Positions 20,936 to 30,225 of a DNA stretch of 64,000 nt are shown here, piece after piece. The translations under genes and the position numbers were made by a program. Numbering within the stretch: the stretch's first letter is position 1; each line of letters starts with the position of its first letter. Under the pieces are notes generated by a model, which was not told the origin of the DNA, did no database searches, and saw nothing but the letters and a program-made list of their open reading frames with translations. Source of the DNA: Paenibacillus sp. YYML68 (lineage in GTDB: Bacteria > Bacillota > Bacilli > Paenibacillales > NBRC-103111). The stretch is from assembly GCF_027923405.1 (NCBI RefSeq), contig NZ_BQYI01000001.1:1032501-1096500 (forward strand), read 5' to 3'.

Positions 20936-21976
20936 ATGTCCGATGCATATAAACAAGCCGGAGTCGATATCGCGGCCGGTAATGAAGCGGTAGAACGGAT
21001 GAAGAAGCATGTGAAGACAACGTACCGCCCCGAGGTGCTGACGGAGCTCGGCGGCTTCGGTGCGTTATTTGGCTTGAATAAGGATAAGTATGAGGAGCCT
21101 GTGCTCGTGTCCGGTACGGACGGCGTCGGCACGAAGCTGAAGATCGCGTTCGCGATGGACAAGCATGACACGATCGGCATCGACGCAGTGGCGATGTGCG
21201 TGAACGATATTATCGTACAAGGCGCAGAGCCGCTGTTCTTCCTCGATTACCTCGCGTGCGACCGCGTCATCCCGGAGAAGATCGAGGCGATCGTCAAGGG
21301 CATCAGCGACGGCTGTGTGCAGGCAGGCGCGGCGCTCATCGGCGGCGAGACGGCTGAGATGCCGGGTATGTACAGCGAAGGCGAGTACGATATTGCTGGC
21401 TTCACAGTCGGTATTGTGGATAAAAAGAAAATCATCGACGGCAGCACGATCCAGCCGGGCGATGTGGTGCTCGGTCTGGCGTCGAGCGGCGTGCACAGCA
21501 ACGGCTTCTCGCTCGTGCGCAAGCTGCTGCTCGAGCAGAAGGGCTACACGCTCCACGATACGATCGAGGAGCTGGGAGGCCGTCTGGGCGACGTGCTGCT
21601 CGCGCCGACGAAGATCTATGTGAAGCCTGTGCTGGCTGCGCTGCAGGAGGTTCCGCTGAAGGGACTGGCACACATTACAGGCGGCGGCTTCCTCGAGAAC
21701 ATTCCGCGCTGCTTGCCAGACGGTGTGAACGTCGAGATCGACTACGGCTCCTGGCCGATTCTGCCGATCTTCGAGCTGATGCAGCGTGAGGGTGCGATTA
21801 CGAACAATGACATGTTCCGCACGTTCAACATGGGTATCGGCATGGTCGTGATCGTCGCAGAGGAGCATGCAGCACGCGCTGCGGAGCTGTTCGAGGCGAA
21901 TGGCGAGAAGGCGTACACGCTCGGTCGTGTGACGGAAGGCACGAAGGTCGTTACATTCACTGGAGCGGAAGTATGA
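20936..21976 (+). CDS. purM: Phosphoribosylformylglycinamidine cyclo-ligase PurM
   Basis: A 346-aa AIR synthetase that closes the imidazole ring of FGAM with ATP. The conserved glycine-rich opening ([17 protein letters not shown], about 58-74), [14 protein letters not shown] (about 134-147) and [13 protein letters not shown] (about 244-256) are present. The start follows AAGGAGG nine bases upstream. It ends with a four-base ATGA overlap with purN. Confidence 0.97.
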   Translation: MSDAYKQAGVDIAAGNEAVERMKKHVKTTYRPEVLTELGGFGALFGLNKDKYEEPVLVSGTDGVGTKLKIAFAMDKHDTIGIDAVAMCVNDIIVQGAEPLFFLDYLACDRVIPEKIEAIVKGISDGCVQAGAALIGGETAEMPGMYSEGEYDIAGFTVGIVDKKKIIDGSTIQPGDVVLGLASSGVHSNGFSLVRKLLLEQKGYTLHDTIEELGGRLGDVLLAPTKIYVKPVLAALQEVPLKGLAHITGGGFLENIPRCLPDGVNVEIDYGSWPILPIFELMQREGAITNNDMFRTFNMGIGMVVIVAEEHAARAAELFEANGEKAYTLGRVTEGTKVVTFTGAEV

Positions 21977-22608
21977 GCTTGAACGATAGAAGCCCGTTCC
22001 GCATCGCTGTGTTCGCTTCCGGTTCAGGAAGCAACTTCCAGGCGCTTGTGGACGCGGTGAAGGAGGGGCGGCTCGATGCTCGCATCGAGCTGTTAGTCTG
22101 TGATAAGCCCGAGGCGAAGGTCGTCGAGCGGGCGCATGCGGCAGGCGTTGCCGTCCATGCGTTCCGTCCGAAGGATTACGCCTCGCGTGAGGCGTATGAA
22201 GCGGAGATCGTCGAGCTGCTGAACGCGAAGCAGATCGATCTTGTCGTGATGGCTGGCTATATGCGGCTGATCACGAGCGTCTTGGTGGAGCCGTACTATG
22301 GACGGCTCATTAACGTGCATCCGTCGCTGCTGCCTGCCTTCCCTGGCATCAATGCGGTGAAGCAGGCGCTTGACTACGGCGTCAAGGTGACGGGCGTGAC
22401 GGTGCATTATGTGGATGGCGGCATGGATACGGGGCCGATTATTGCCCAGCAGTCGCTTGCACTTGTGCCTGGCGATACGGAGGAGACGGTCGCGGAGCGG
22501 GTACACCGGATCGAGCATGAGCTGTATCCGAAGGTGGTCGGATGGATTCGTGACGGCAAGGTGCGATTGAACGGCAGACAGGTGGAGCTTAGTGAGGCTG
22601 CGCTGTAA
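21973..22608 (+). CDS. purN: Phosphoribosylglycinamide formyltransferase PurN
   Basis: A 211-aa folate-dependent GAR transformylase. The N-terminal [12 protein letters not shown] binds the nucleotide, and the catalytic region has MAGYMRLIT (about 92-100) followed by [12 protein letters not shown] (Asn, His) and the Asp in [13 protein letters not shown] (about 145-157). The start overlaps the purM stop. Confidence 0.97.
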   Translation: MSLNDRSPFRIAVFASGSGSNFQALVDAVKEGRLDARIELLVCDKPEAKVVERAHAAGVAVHAFRPKDYASREAYEAEIVELLNAKQIDLVVMAGYMRLITSVLVEPYYGRLINVHPSLLPAFPGINAVKQALDYGVKVTGVTVHYVDGGMDTGPIIAQQSLALVPGDTEETVAERVHRIEHELYPKVVGWIRDGKVRLNGRQVELSEAAL

Positions 22609-22679
22609 GGGTTGAATGTTGTGGATGGATTGTCCACTTATATAGAAGTCTAGCAACTTGAAGGAGGAACAGTTACATC

Positions 22680-24221
22680 ATGGCTATTCGTAGAGCGTTA
22701 ATTAGTGTATCGGATAAGAGCGGCATTGTGGAATTCGCCAAGGAGCTGTCGAAGCTCGGCGTAGAAATCATCTCGACGGGCGGGACGCATTCGTTGCTGC
22801 AGCAGAACGACGTGCCGGTAGTCGGAATCTCGGAGGTTACGGGCTTCCCGGAAATTCTCGATGGACGCGTGAAGACGCTCCACCCGGCTGTACATAGCGG
22901 CCTCTTGGCGATTCGCGACAGCGAGGAGCACCAAGCAGCGATGAAGGAGCTCGGACTGGACTATATTGATCTGGTGATCGTAAATCTGTATCCGTTCGCG
23001 GCGACGATCGCGAAGCCGGATGTGACGTATGAGGACGCGATCGAGAACATCGATATCGGCGGACCGACGATGCTGCGCTCGGCGGCGAAGAACCATGCGT
23101 TCGTTACGGTCGTGGTGGATGCAGCGGACTATGCAGCAGTACTCGAGGAGATCAAGGCTGGCGGCGATACGACGCTCGAGACGCGCAAGCGTCTGACGGC
23201 GAAGGTGTTCCGTCATACAGCGGCTTACGACGCACTCATTGCGGACTACATGACGAAGCAGACGGGCGAGCCGCTTCCGGAGAAGCTGACGGTGACGTAT
23301 GAGAAGGTCCAGGACTTGCGCTACGGCGAGAATCCGCACCAGAAGGCGGCGTTCTACCGCAAGCCGCTGGCACCTGCGGGCAACATTACGACAGCGGAGC
23401 AGCTGCACGGCAAGGAGCTGTCCTACAATAACATCAACGATGCGAATACGGCGCTGCAGATCGTGAAGGAGTTCAACGAGCCAGCTGTTGTCGCAGTTAA
23501 GCATATGAATCCTTGCGGCGTCGGCATCGGTACCGACATTCACGAGGCGTACCAGAAGGCGTATGCGGCTGATCCTGTGTCGATCTTCGGCGGCATTGTC
23601 GCGGCGAACCGGACGGTAGGCAAGGAGACGGCGCAGCTGATGAGCGAAATTTTCCTCGAGATCATCATCGCTCCGGATTACACGGCTGAGGCGCTCGACA
23701 TTCTGAAGCAGAAGAAGAACATCCGTCTGCTCCAGATCGGCGCGATCAGCGGCGAGAAGAAGGCGGAGCCGTTCATTACGTCTGTCGAGGGCGGTATGCT
23801 CGTGCAAGACAGCGACGCTTACCAGCTGACTGAGGCAGACCTGAAGGTCGTCACAGAGCGCCAGCCGACAGAAGCGGAGCTGAAGCAGCTGCTGTTCGCA
23901 TGGAAGGTCGTGAAGCACGTGAAGTCGAACGCTATTGCGCTCGCGGCAGACGATATGACGATCGGCGTAGGCGCAGGCCAGATGAACCGTGTCGGTGCGG
24001 CGAAGATCGCGATCGAGCAAGCAGGCGAGAAGGCGAAGGGCGCGGTGCTGGCGTCTGATGCGTTCTTCCCGATGGGCGATACGCTGGAGCTAGCGGCGAA
24101 GGCGGGCATTACGGCGGTCATTCAGCCGGGCGGCTCGATCAAGGACGAGGAATCGATTCGTGTGGCGAACGAGAACGGCATCGCGATGGTGATGACAGGC
24201 GTCCGTCATTTCAAACATTAA
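22680..24221 (+). CDS. purH: Bifunctional AICAR formyltransferase / IMP cyclohydrolase PurH
   Basis: A 513-aa two-domain enzyme for the last two steps to IMP. The N-terminal IMP cyclohydrolase domain (1-200) shows [20 protein letters not shown] and the [15 protein letters not shown] segment. The C-terminal AICAR transformylase domain has [11 protein letters not shown] (about 271-281), with the catalytic Lys-His. The start follows AAGGAGG nine bases upstream. It lies 71 bp after purN. Confidence 0.97.
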   Translation: MAIRRALISVSDKSGIVEFAKELSKLGVEIISTGGTHSLLQQNDVPVVGISEVTGFPEILDGRVKTLHPAVHSGLLAIRDSEEHQAAMKELGLDYIDLVIVNLYPFAATIAKPDVTYEDAIENIDIGGPTMLRSAAKNHAFVTVVVDAADYAAVLEEIKAGGDTTLETRKRLTAKVFRHTAAYDALIADYMTKQTGEPLPEKLTVTYEKVQDLRYGENPHQKAAFYRKPLAPAGNITTAEQLHGKELSYNNINDANTALQIVKEFNEPAVVAVKHMNPCGVGIGTDIHEAYQKAYAADPVSIFGGIVAANRTVGKETAQLMSEIFLEIIIAPDYTAEALDILKQKKNIRLLQIGAISGEKKAEPFITSVEGGMLVQDSDAYQLTEADLKVVTERQPTEAELKQLLFAWKVVKHVKSNAIALAADDMTIGVGAGQMNRVGAAKIAIEQAGEKAKGAVLASDAFFPMGDTLELAAKAGITAVIQPGGSIKDEESIRVANENGIAMVMTGVRHFKH

Positions 24222-24243
24222 GAGCGAGAGGGGAACGAAGCCT

Positions 24244-25503
24244 GTGCGTATCTTGGTTGTAGGCGGCGGCGGCCGTGAGCATGCAATATGTTGGGCGCTG
24301 AAGAAGAGCCCGAAGGTAAGGGAGCTGTACTGTGCGCCGGGTAACGGCGGCATCGCTGCGGTCGCAGAGTGCGTGCCGATCGCAGTCAATCAGTTCGAGG
24401 AGCTGGCGCAGTTCGCGGTCGATCATACGATCGACCTCCTCGTGATCGGACCGGACGATCCGTTGTCCGAGGGCATCGTGGATGTGCTCGAAGCACGCGG
24501 TCTTGCCGTATTCGGACCGAGACAGAACGCGGCGATTATCGAAGCGAGCAAGGTGTTCACGAAGGAGCTCTTTAAGAAATATAACATCCCGACGGCGGCG
24601 TACGAGTCGTTCGATGCGTACGAGCCAGCGCGGGCGTATCTCGATCAACTGAAGCCTCCTTACGTCATCAAGGCGGACGGACTGGCAGCGGGCAAGGGTG
24701 TCATTATCGCCCAGTCGATTGAGGAGGCGGAGAAGGCCTTGTACGACATTATGGTCGTGAAGGTGTTCGGCGATTCGGGCAATCAGGTCGTGATCGAGGA
24801 GTTCCTGACGGGTCAAGAGATGTCGATTCTCTCCTTCGTCGATGGCGAGGTTGTACGTCCGATGGTGCCAGCGCAGGATCATAAGGCGGTGTTCGACGGC
24901 GATCAAGGCCCGAACACAGGCGGCATGGGTACATATACACCGCTGCCGCACATCCCGCAGTCGATCATCGATGAGGCGATCGAGACGATTATCAAGCCGA
25001 CGGCGAAGGCGATGGTTGCCGAGGGCCGTCCGTTCCGCGGCGTTCTGTTCGCGGGGCTGATGATTACAGCTGACGGTCCGAAGACGATCGAGTTCAACGC
25101 TCGCTTCGGCGACCCGGAGACGCAGGTCGTGCTGCCGCGGCTGAAGACGGACCTGCTGGACATTTTCCTCGCGACGGTGAACGGCCGATTGGATCAGATG
25201 GACATCCAGTGGAGCGAAGAGGCGGCAGTATGCGTCATTCTCGCTTCACCGGGCTACCCAGCGAGCTACCCGAAGGGCTTGCCGATTGAAGGCCTTGACG
25301 ACGCGGGCGATGCGCTCGTGTTCCATGCAGGCACAGTGCTGAAGGACGGCGGCTACGTGACGAGCGGCGGCCGCGTGCTCGGCATTACCGGCCTTGGCGC
25401 GGACATCGCGGAAGCGCGCGCGAAGGCATATGCCGCGGCGGATCGCATTCGCTTCGAGGGCAAGCATTATCGGACTGATATTGCGAAGAAGGCGCTGATG
25501 TAG
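24244..25503 (+). CDS. purD: Phosphoribosylamine-glycine ligase PurD
   Basis: A 419-aa ATP-grasp enzyme that ligates glycine to phosphoribosylamine. The N-terminal VGGGGREHAI (about 5-14), the ATP loop KADGLAAGKGV (about 143-153) and the family signature RFGDPETQVVLPRL (about 286-299) are all intact. The start is GTG after GAGAGGGGAACG. It is the last gene of the operon and is followed by a strong terminator. Confidence 0.97.
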   Translation: MRILVVGGGGREHAICWALKKSPKVRELYCAPGNGGIAAVAECVPIAVNQFEELAQFAVDHTIDLLVIGPDDPLSEGIVDVLEARGLAVFGPRQNAAIIEASKVFTKELFKKYNIPTAAYESFDAYEPARAYLDQLKPPYVIKADGLAAGKGVIIAQSIEEAEKALYDIMVVKVFGDSGNQVVIEEFLTGQEMSILSFVDGEVVRPMVPAQDHKAVFDGDQGPNTGGMGTYTPLPHIPQSIIDEAIETIIKPTAKAMVAEGRPFRGVLFAGLMITADGPKTIEFNARFGDPETQVVLPRLKTDLLDIFLATVNGRLDQMDIQWSEEAAVCVILASPGYPASYPKGLPIEGLDDAGDALVFHAGTVLKDGGYVTSGGRVLGITGLGADIAEARAKAYAAADRIRFEGKHYRTDIAKKALM

Positions 25504-25574
25504 GGGTTGAGCGTTAGAGGCTGCAGGCTCTTGCAGCAGTTGCTTAAGCTAACCGGAACAGCTTGAATAGACGA

Positions 25575-25624
25575 ATAGCCCCCTGACAACGATCCGGTCG
25601 GATTGTTAACAGGGGGCTATTTTA
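25575..25624 (+). terminator. Intrinsic terminator of the pur operon
   Basis: ATAGCCCCCTG (25575-25585) pairs perfectly with CAGGGGGCTAT (25610-25620). An inner stem is made of ACAACGATCC and GGATTGT. TTTATT follows. It ends the 13-kb pur transcript 70 bp after purD. Confidence 0.93.
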
Positions 25625-25729
25625 TTCGGATTAGGGAGATAGCTGGAAGCAGGCTTAAGCCGAATAAGGAATACTTCATGTACGGTTTGATGAGAAGGCG
25701 CAGAAAGTTATCGGCCCATCACTCTAGTG

Positions 25730-25755
25730 TGTTATAATATTGTAATCGTCGATGA
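25730..25755 (+). promoter_or_regulatory. Extended -10 promoter and half operator before the LacI gene
   Basis: TGT-TATAAT (25730-25738) is an extended -10 box without a clear -35. Directly downstream lies TGTAATCG (25741-25748), the left half of the palindrome found three times further on, with a poor right half. Weak autorepression by the regulator is plausible. Confidence 0.5.
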
Positions 25756-25782
25756 GTTATATGATGAAAGTGGGAATCTGGA

Positions 25783-26796
25783 GTGGACACAAAGATAAAA
25801 GATGTCGCTAAAATGGCAGGCGTCTCCGTAGCAACTGTCTCCAGAGTATTAAACGGCAGTGAGTTAGTTACGGAGAAAACAAGGCGTAAAGTTCAAGAAG
25901 CGATCGATCAAATGAACTACCACCCTAATGCTACTGCAAAATACTTGCGATCCAAGAGAACGATGACGATTGGAGTTATCGTCTCCGATATTAACGTTTC
26001 TTACTATGCGGAAATCGTTAAAGGTATTGAGAACATGGCTTATTCCAGGAAATATAAGGTTATTATTTGTGATGCTCAGAACCAACAGGAGAGAGAGTTA
26101 GGATATCTAGAACTTTTGCTGAACCGTACGGTGGATGCAATGATTCTCATTACACCTATGGTTTCAGATGAAATCATAAACGATTTTTCTAATAAGGATT
26201 ATCATATCGGCGTCATTGGCAGGTTTATCGATAGCCGTAAGGTTCCATGTATGTTTACGGATAATGTGAAATTTTCGAGAGAAGTGGTGCAGCATTTGAT
26301 TGATAGGGGGCATCGGGATATTGCCTTTTTGAGCGGTTATCCTGATTCATTAGATAGTTACGAAAGATTAGAGGGCTACATGAAGGCACTTCGGGAGCAT
26401 CAGATTGCATTCAAGCCAGAGCTGATTGAGAATGGCAATTTTAATGAGGACGGCGGATATCAAGCCTTTAAACGATTGATAAACAAAACGGTTTCATTTA
26501 GCGCCATTTATTCAGCAAACGATGAAATGGCTTTAGGCGTATACCGTGCTTGTGCTGAACTTGGAATCCAAATTCCAAACGATATGGCAGTTGTCGGGGT
26601 CGATAATAACAGAATCACCAAGTACATTCATCCTCAAATGAGTACGGTGAACCAGCCTAAATATACAATGGGGGCGTTGCTTACAGAGAAAATTATTGAT
26701 CAACTAAATGAAGATGAATTTGATGATCAAAGAGTATTTAAGGTTGAATCTGAATTAATTATAAGGGAATCCTCTAACTTTAGCCGCATAACCTAA
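25783..26796 (+). CDS. LacI-family transcriptional regulator (full length)
   Basis: A 337-aa LacI/GalR repressor. The N-terminal helix-turn-helix (KDVAKMAGVSVATVSRVLNG, residues about 6-25) and hinge region (YHPNATAKYLRSKRT) are complete, and a periplasmic-binding-protein-like sugar domain follows (about 62-330). The start is GTG; the reading begins exactly where LacI proteins usually begin, although the ribosome site is weak. It precedes a second, HTH-less paralogue and a sugar ABC transporter, and the palindromes at 26833, 27787 and 27879 are its likely operators. The effector should be an oligosaccharide imported by the adjacent transporter; identity unknown. Confidence 0.93.
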   Translation: MDTKIKDVAKMAGVSVATVSRVLNGSELVTEKTRRKVQEAIDQMNYHPNATAKYLRSKRTMTIGVIVSDINVSYYAEIVKGIENMAYSRKYKVIICDAQNQQERELGYLELLLNRTVDAMILITPMVSDEIINDFSNKDYHIGVIGRFIDSRKVPCMFTDNVKFSREVVQHLIDRGHRDIAFLSGYPDSLDSYERLEGYMKALREHQIAFKPELIENGNFNEDGGYQAFKRLINKTVSFSAIYSANDEMALGVYRACAELGIQIPNDMAVVGVDNNRITKYIHPQMSTVNQPKYTMGALLTEKIIDQLNEDEFDDQRVFKVESELIIRESSNFSRIT

Positions 26797-26832
26797 TCTT
26801 TGCTTAAGTTAGTCCTCTTTTTTTGTTTGATA

Positions 26833-26846
26833 AGTAATCGATTACA
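26833..26846. promoter_or_regulatory. LacI-type operator 1
   Basis: AGTAATCGATTACA is a palindrome with GTAATCGATTAC as perfect core (26834-26845). It lies 26 bp upstream of the ATG of the HTH-less LacI paralogue, so the full-length regulator probably controls its own partner. Confidence 0.75.
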
Positions 26847-26871
26847 ATTTGCTTGAAAGGGAGGCGAAGTC

Positions 26872-27780
26872 ATGAGAGTGATAAAAGGAATGGATGCGTT
26901 GGGGTATGATCCTAATGCATCAGTTGAAAATCTAGGCTCCCAAAAGTCAATAACAATTGGAGTCATTGTACCGGACATCGACATCAACGTTTTTACTTTT
27001 ACTGATTTTATCAAAGGCGTAGAACGGGCTTCACAAATGTATAACTTTAACATTCTTATTTGCGCTGCGAGCAATAATATTGATAAAGAGATGAAATACT
27101 TGGAATTATTGAGGACTCATACGGTAGATGCTATGATTTTGCTACATCCAACCATCAAAAATGATAAAATTATTCAGCTTAATGATGAGGGTTATCATGT
27201 TGTAGTTGTAGGGTCGGTCATTGAACACGCTTGTATTCCTTGTTGTATTACGAATAATTTAGAATTCTCTCAAAGGGTCGTTACCCATTTTGCTGAGCAA
27301 GGCCATCGAGAGATCGCATTTATTAATGGGTCATTATCAACAAGTGAAAGTATGGATCGTTTAGAAGGGTATATTCAAGGATTAAAGGTAAATCGACTCC
27401 CCTTTTACCCAGAACTAATTGAGCATGGCGATTATAATGAGGAAAAAGGCTATCAAGCATTCATAAGACTAATCAACAAAACTCCCAGACCAACGGCCAT
27501 CTATACAGCGAATGATGAAATGGCCCTGGGTGTGTACAAAGCTTGTAAGGAGTTGGGCTTAAGGATCCCTGAAGACATCTCCGTTATGGGAGTAGACGAC
27601 AACAGGATCGGGAGGTATATAGAGCCGCCTTTAAGTTCAGTGAAACCACCTAATACAGAATTAGGGTATTTAGCTGCGGAAATGATCATGTGCTTGGTGA
27701 ACAAAAAGGATATAAATAACAGAATAGTTACCATTGAGTCAACGATGTTATTTCGTAAATCATCAATGAAATTCGTTTAA
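26872..27780 (+). CDS. LacI-like sugar-binding protein lacking the DNA-binding domain
   Basis: A 302-aa cytoplasmic paralogue of the preceding LacI regulator. It begins at MRVIKGMDALGYDPNASVEN, which corresponds to the last helix and hinge of a LacI protein, so the first roughly 40-45 residues with the helix-turn-helix are missing. The effector domain is full length and matches its neighbour closely (TANDEMALGVYKACKELGLRIPEDI, GVDDNRIGRYIEPPLSSV). GGGAGG eight bases before the ATG and a LacI-type operator just upstream show this is a designed start; no HTH-coding sequence is visible upstream in any frame. It could form heterodimers that weaken DNA binding, or act as an effector sensor. A recent deletion is the alternative. 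Confidence 0.88.
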   Translation: MRVIKGMDALGYDPNASVENLGSQKSITIGVIVPDIDINVFTFTDFIKGVERASQMYNFNILICAASNNIDKEMKYLELLRTHTVDAMILLHPTIKNDKIIQLNDEGYHVVVVGSVIEHACIPCCITNNLEFSQRVVTHFAEQGHREIAFINGSLSTSESMDRLEGYIQGLKVNRLPFYPELIEHGDYNEEKGYQAFIRLINKTPRPTAIYTANDEMALGVYKACKELGLRIPEDISVMGVDDNRIGRYIEPPLSSVKPPNTELGYLAAEMIMCLVNKKDINNRIVTIESTMLFRKSSMKFV

Positions 27781-27785
27781 ACATG

Positions 27786-27814
27786 TTGTAATCGATTACA
27801 GTCGATGTTATAAT
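27786..27814 (+). promoter_or_regulatory. Promoter of the sugar ABC operon with overlapping LacI-type operator 2
   Basis: -35 TTGTAA (27786-27791) and -10 TATAAT (27809-27814) are 17 bp apart. The perfect palindrome TGTAATCGATTACA (27787-27800) covers the -35 box, so a bound repressor would exclude RNA polymerase. Confidence 0.82.
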
Positions 27815-27878
27815 CTGAGATGTGAAAAGGTTGAAGAACACCTAACTAACCAGGTTTGAAACAATGTTGCATCAAAAA

Positions 27879-27892
27879 TGTAATCGATTACA
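27879..27892. promoter_or_regulatory. LacI-type operator 3
   Basis: A second perfect TGTAATCGATTACA, centred 92 bp downstream of operator 2 and inside the transcribed leader of the solute-binding protein gene. Two perfect sites this far apart can support looping by a tetramer or act as a roadblock. Confidence 0.8.
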
Positions 27893-27922
27893 GCGATTCA
27901 TATTCATTGGGAGGTAATGCGA

Positions 27923-29206
27923 GTGAGAAAAACAATGACGTTCATGTTAGCTTCGGCTTTAATGGTTGTTACTGCTGCTTGTGGCGGAAGTAACATTGGT
28001 GACAAAAACAATAACAATGTGGTAAATGAAGCGAATGCTGATGGTAACAATGCGGAGAAGGTTAAGCCGCAAACTCTTTCTTTCTGGGTTTATGAGCCAG
28101 AAACGAAAGAGCGCAAGGATGTTCTGGTGAAACTGCTTAAGAAGTATGAAGAAACAACAGGTCATACCATTAAAACAACTTTTGTACCAAAGGATGATTT
28201 TAATACAAAATTAAACAGTGCCATTGCTGTGGGGCGAAATCCGGATGTTTCGTATCTAGACCAGCCGCTGGTACCTAAGTTTGCGAGAGACGGTGTGCTT
28301 CTTGAGGTGGAACAATTCGCAAACGGAGCAAAGGGTATTAATAAGGCGGAGTATTATCAAGGAGCCTTAGGAACGGTGATGGTTGGTGGCAAGCTGTATG
28401 GTTTGCCGATGAACCAAACGACAGTTGCGTTATTCTATAATAAAGATCTGATGCCAACCCCTCCGAAGACTTGGGAAGAATGGATTAAGATGTCCAAGGA
28501 TGTATACAAAGCGAATAAAGTCGCAGCATTTGAAGGTCTTGGTACAGGTGGTTGGGGCGCTTGGCTGTTGCCTGCATTAGTACATAGCGGCGGCGGTACG
28601 ATGGTATCCAAGGATGAGAAGACTGCGACTTTTGGTGACGATAAGGGCATAGCTGCAATTCAACTAGTCAATGAATTGCTCAAGTATTCCGACAAATCTG
28701 TCAGAGAAAGTAACAACGCATTCGGTAACGGTTTGATTGCAACGAAAATCAGTGGACCTTGGGAGATGGGCGGATTCAAAACGAATTTCCCGAACCTGAA
28801 ATACGGTGTAGCTTTAATCCCGCATAAAGAAGGGGAGCAATCTTTCTCAAATATTGGTGGTGACGATCTTGTCATCTATAAAAATACGAATTCGCCGGAA
28901 GCTGCTTGGGACTTCATCAAGTTTTTAACAAACGATGAAAACTCTGTAATAATGGCTGACGTAACAGGCAACTTCCCAGTTCGTTTGAAAGCTGCTCAAG
29001 ATCCGAAATTCGCAAACGATCCGGATCTAAGTGTATTTTTGAAACAAATGGAAACAGCAGTGGCACGACCGACGATCACAGAATGGCTAAAGATAAATGA
29101 TGAGATTATCGGTAAAGCATTGGAAAAAGTGTTTATTGGTGGCGGAGACCCAGCGGAGATCATTAAGAAGGCTTCAGATGATGCAACGAAGGTTATCAAT
29201 CAATAA
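27923..29206 (+). CDS. Sugar ABC transporter solute-binding lipoprotein
   Basis: A 427-aa family 1 extracellular binding protein. The lipobox VTAAC places the lipid-modified Cys at residue 20. The mature part has the typical DVSYLDQPLVPKFARDGVL and GLPMNQTTVALFYNKDLM segments of MalE/UgpB-like oligosaccharide binders. GTG at 27923, eight bases after GGAGG, is preferred; an ATG two codons upstream is too near the ribosome site. It is the first gene of the import operon. No ATPase gene lies in the cluster, so a shared MsmX-type ATPase elsewhere is expected. Confidence 0.93.
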   Translation: MRKTMTFMLASALMVVTAACGGSNIGDKNNNNVVNEANADGNNAEKVKPQTLSFWVYEPETKERKDVLVKLLKKYEETTGHTIKTTFVPKDDFNTKLNSAIAVGRNPDVSYLDQPLVPKFARDGVLLEVEQFANGAKGINKAEYYQGALGTVMVGGKLYGLPMNQTTVALFYNKDLMPTPPKTWEEWIKMSKDVYKANKVAAFEGLGTGGWGAWLLPALVHSGGGTMVSKDEKTATFGDDKGIAAIQLVNELLKYSDKSVRESNNAFGNGLIATKISGPWEMGGFKTNFPNLKYGVALIPHKEGEQSFSNIGGDDLVIYKNTNSPEAAWDFIKFLTNDENSVIMADVTGNFPVRLKAAQDPKFANDPDLSVFLKQMETAVARPTITEWLKINDEIIGKALEKVFIGGGDPAEIIKKASDDATKVINQ

Positions 29207-29226
29207 CCTTTCGTGTTTTGAAGAGA

Positions 29227-29253
29227 GGGGGAATCGAGTAGATTCCCCCTTTA
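29227..29253 (+). terminator. Intercistronic hairpin after the binding-protein gene
   Basis: GGGGGAATC, loop GAGTA, GATTCCCCC, then TTTAT. A perfect 9-bp stem between the binding-protein gene and the first permease. Such stems commonly stabilise the upstream mRNA and partly terminate transcription so that the binding protein is made in excess. Confidence 0.75.
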
Positions 29254-29277
29254 TCTAAATAAAGATTGGGTGATTTT

Positions 29278-30210
29278 ATGCTAAACGTACAGAAGCCGAA
29301 GAGAAAAAGTTTTCTGTCATGGATTAGAAGTGAATCAGGGGCGGGAGTCATATTTATCGCTCCGCTGTTGATCTACTTTTTGGTTTTTCAAATATTCCCC
29401 ATATTACTCTCGTTTGGTGTTAGTTTTACAGAATGGAATTTAAGAACGTCACCCGAATGGGTAGGGTTGGATAATTATCAAAACTTACTGTTTGATGATG
29501 TTCGATATCCAGACTTTTGGCCATCTCTCCTCGTTACTCTGAAATACATTGTATATAGTGTACCGTTAGGTATTTTTATCGCTCTTGTATTGTCAGCCAT
29601 GCTCAACTCGAATGTTAAAGGTGAAGGTTTCTTTAAAGTAGCTTATTATATACCAAATGTTACCGCGGCGGTAGCTGTAGCGGCAATGTGGGTATTTCTC
29701 CTAGATCCCAGAATTGGCTTAGTCAATCAATTTCTTTCAGCCATCCCTGGGTTAGAGCAGTATTCTACTACCTCTTGGTTAAACAATGAGAGTACAGCTC
29801 TTCCCGCATTAGGGGTAATGGCTATTTGGGGCGGATTAGGGTATAACGTACTGATTATTCTTGCTAGTATGAAAGGAATTCCGGAAGATTTGTACGAAGC
29901 GGCTAGGATCGATGGTGCGAACACAGCGCAGCGGTTCTTGCGGATTACTCTTCCGATGATACAGCCTACCATCTTCTTTTTGATTGTAACGGGTTTGATT
30001 GCATCTTTTCAGGCATTTGATCAAATGTACTTAATGACCAAAGGCGGGCCTAATGGCTCTACAACAACGTATTTGTTCAGCTTATACAACCATGCGTTTA
30101 AGTACTTCGAGATGGGAACTGCAGCTGCAATGTCCTACATACTGCTTCTCGTGATTCTTGTAGTTACATGGCTGAACTTTAAATTCATACCTCAACGTCT
30201 TGATGAATAG
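29278..30210 (+). CDS. Sugar ABC transporter permease (MalF/UgpA type)
   Basis: A 310-aa membrane permease with six hydrophobic segments. The conserved EAA loop EDLYEAARIDGANTAQRFL (about 200-220), which contacts the ATPase, and the following LPMIQPTIFFL are present. The first 30 residues are cytoplasmic and basic. The ATG at 29278 is preferred over an upstream TTG at 29266; the ribosome site is weak in either case. It pairs with the next gene to form the channel. Confidence 0.93.
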   Translation: MLNVQKPKRKSFLSWIRSESGAGVIFIAPLLIYFLVFQIFPILLSFGVSFTEWNLRTSPEWVGLDNYQNLLFDDVRYPDFWPSLLVTLKYIVYSVPLGIFIALVLSAMLNSNVKGEGFFKVAYYIPNVTAAVAVAAMWVFLLDPRIGLVNQFLSAIPGLEQYSTTSWLNNESTALPALGVMAIWGGLGYNVLIILASMKGIPEDLYEAARIDGANTAQRFLRITLPMIQPTIFFLIVTGLIASFQAFDQMYLMTKGGPNGSTTTYLFSLYNHAFKYFEMGTAAAMSYILLLVILVVTWLNFKFIPQRLDE

Positions 30211-30225
30211 GGAGGAGTCGAAAAA

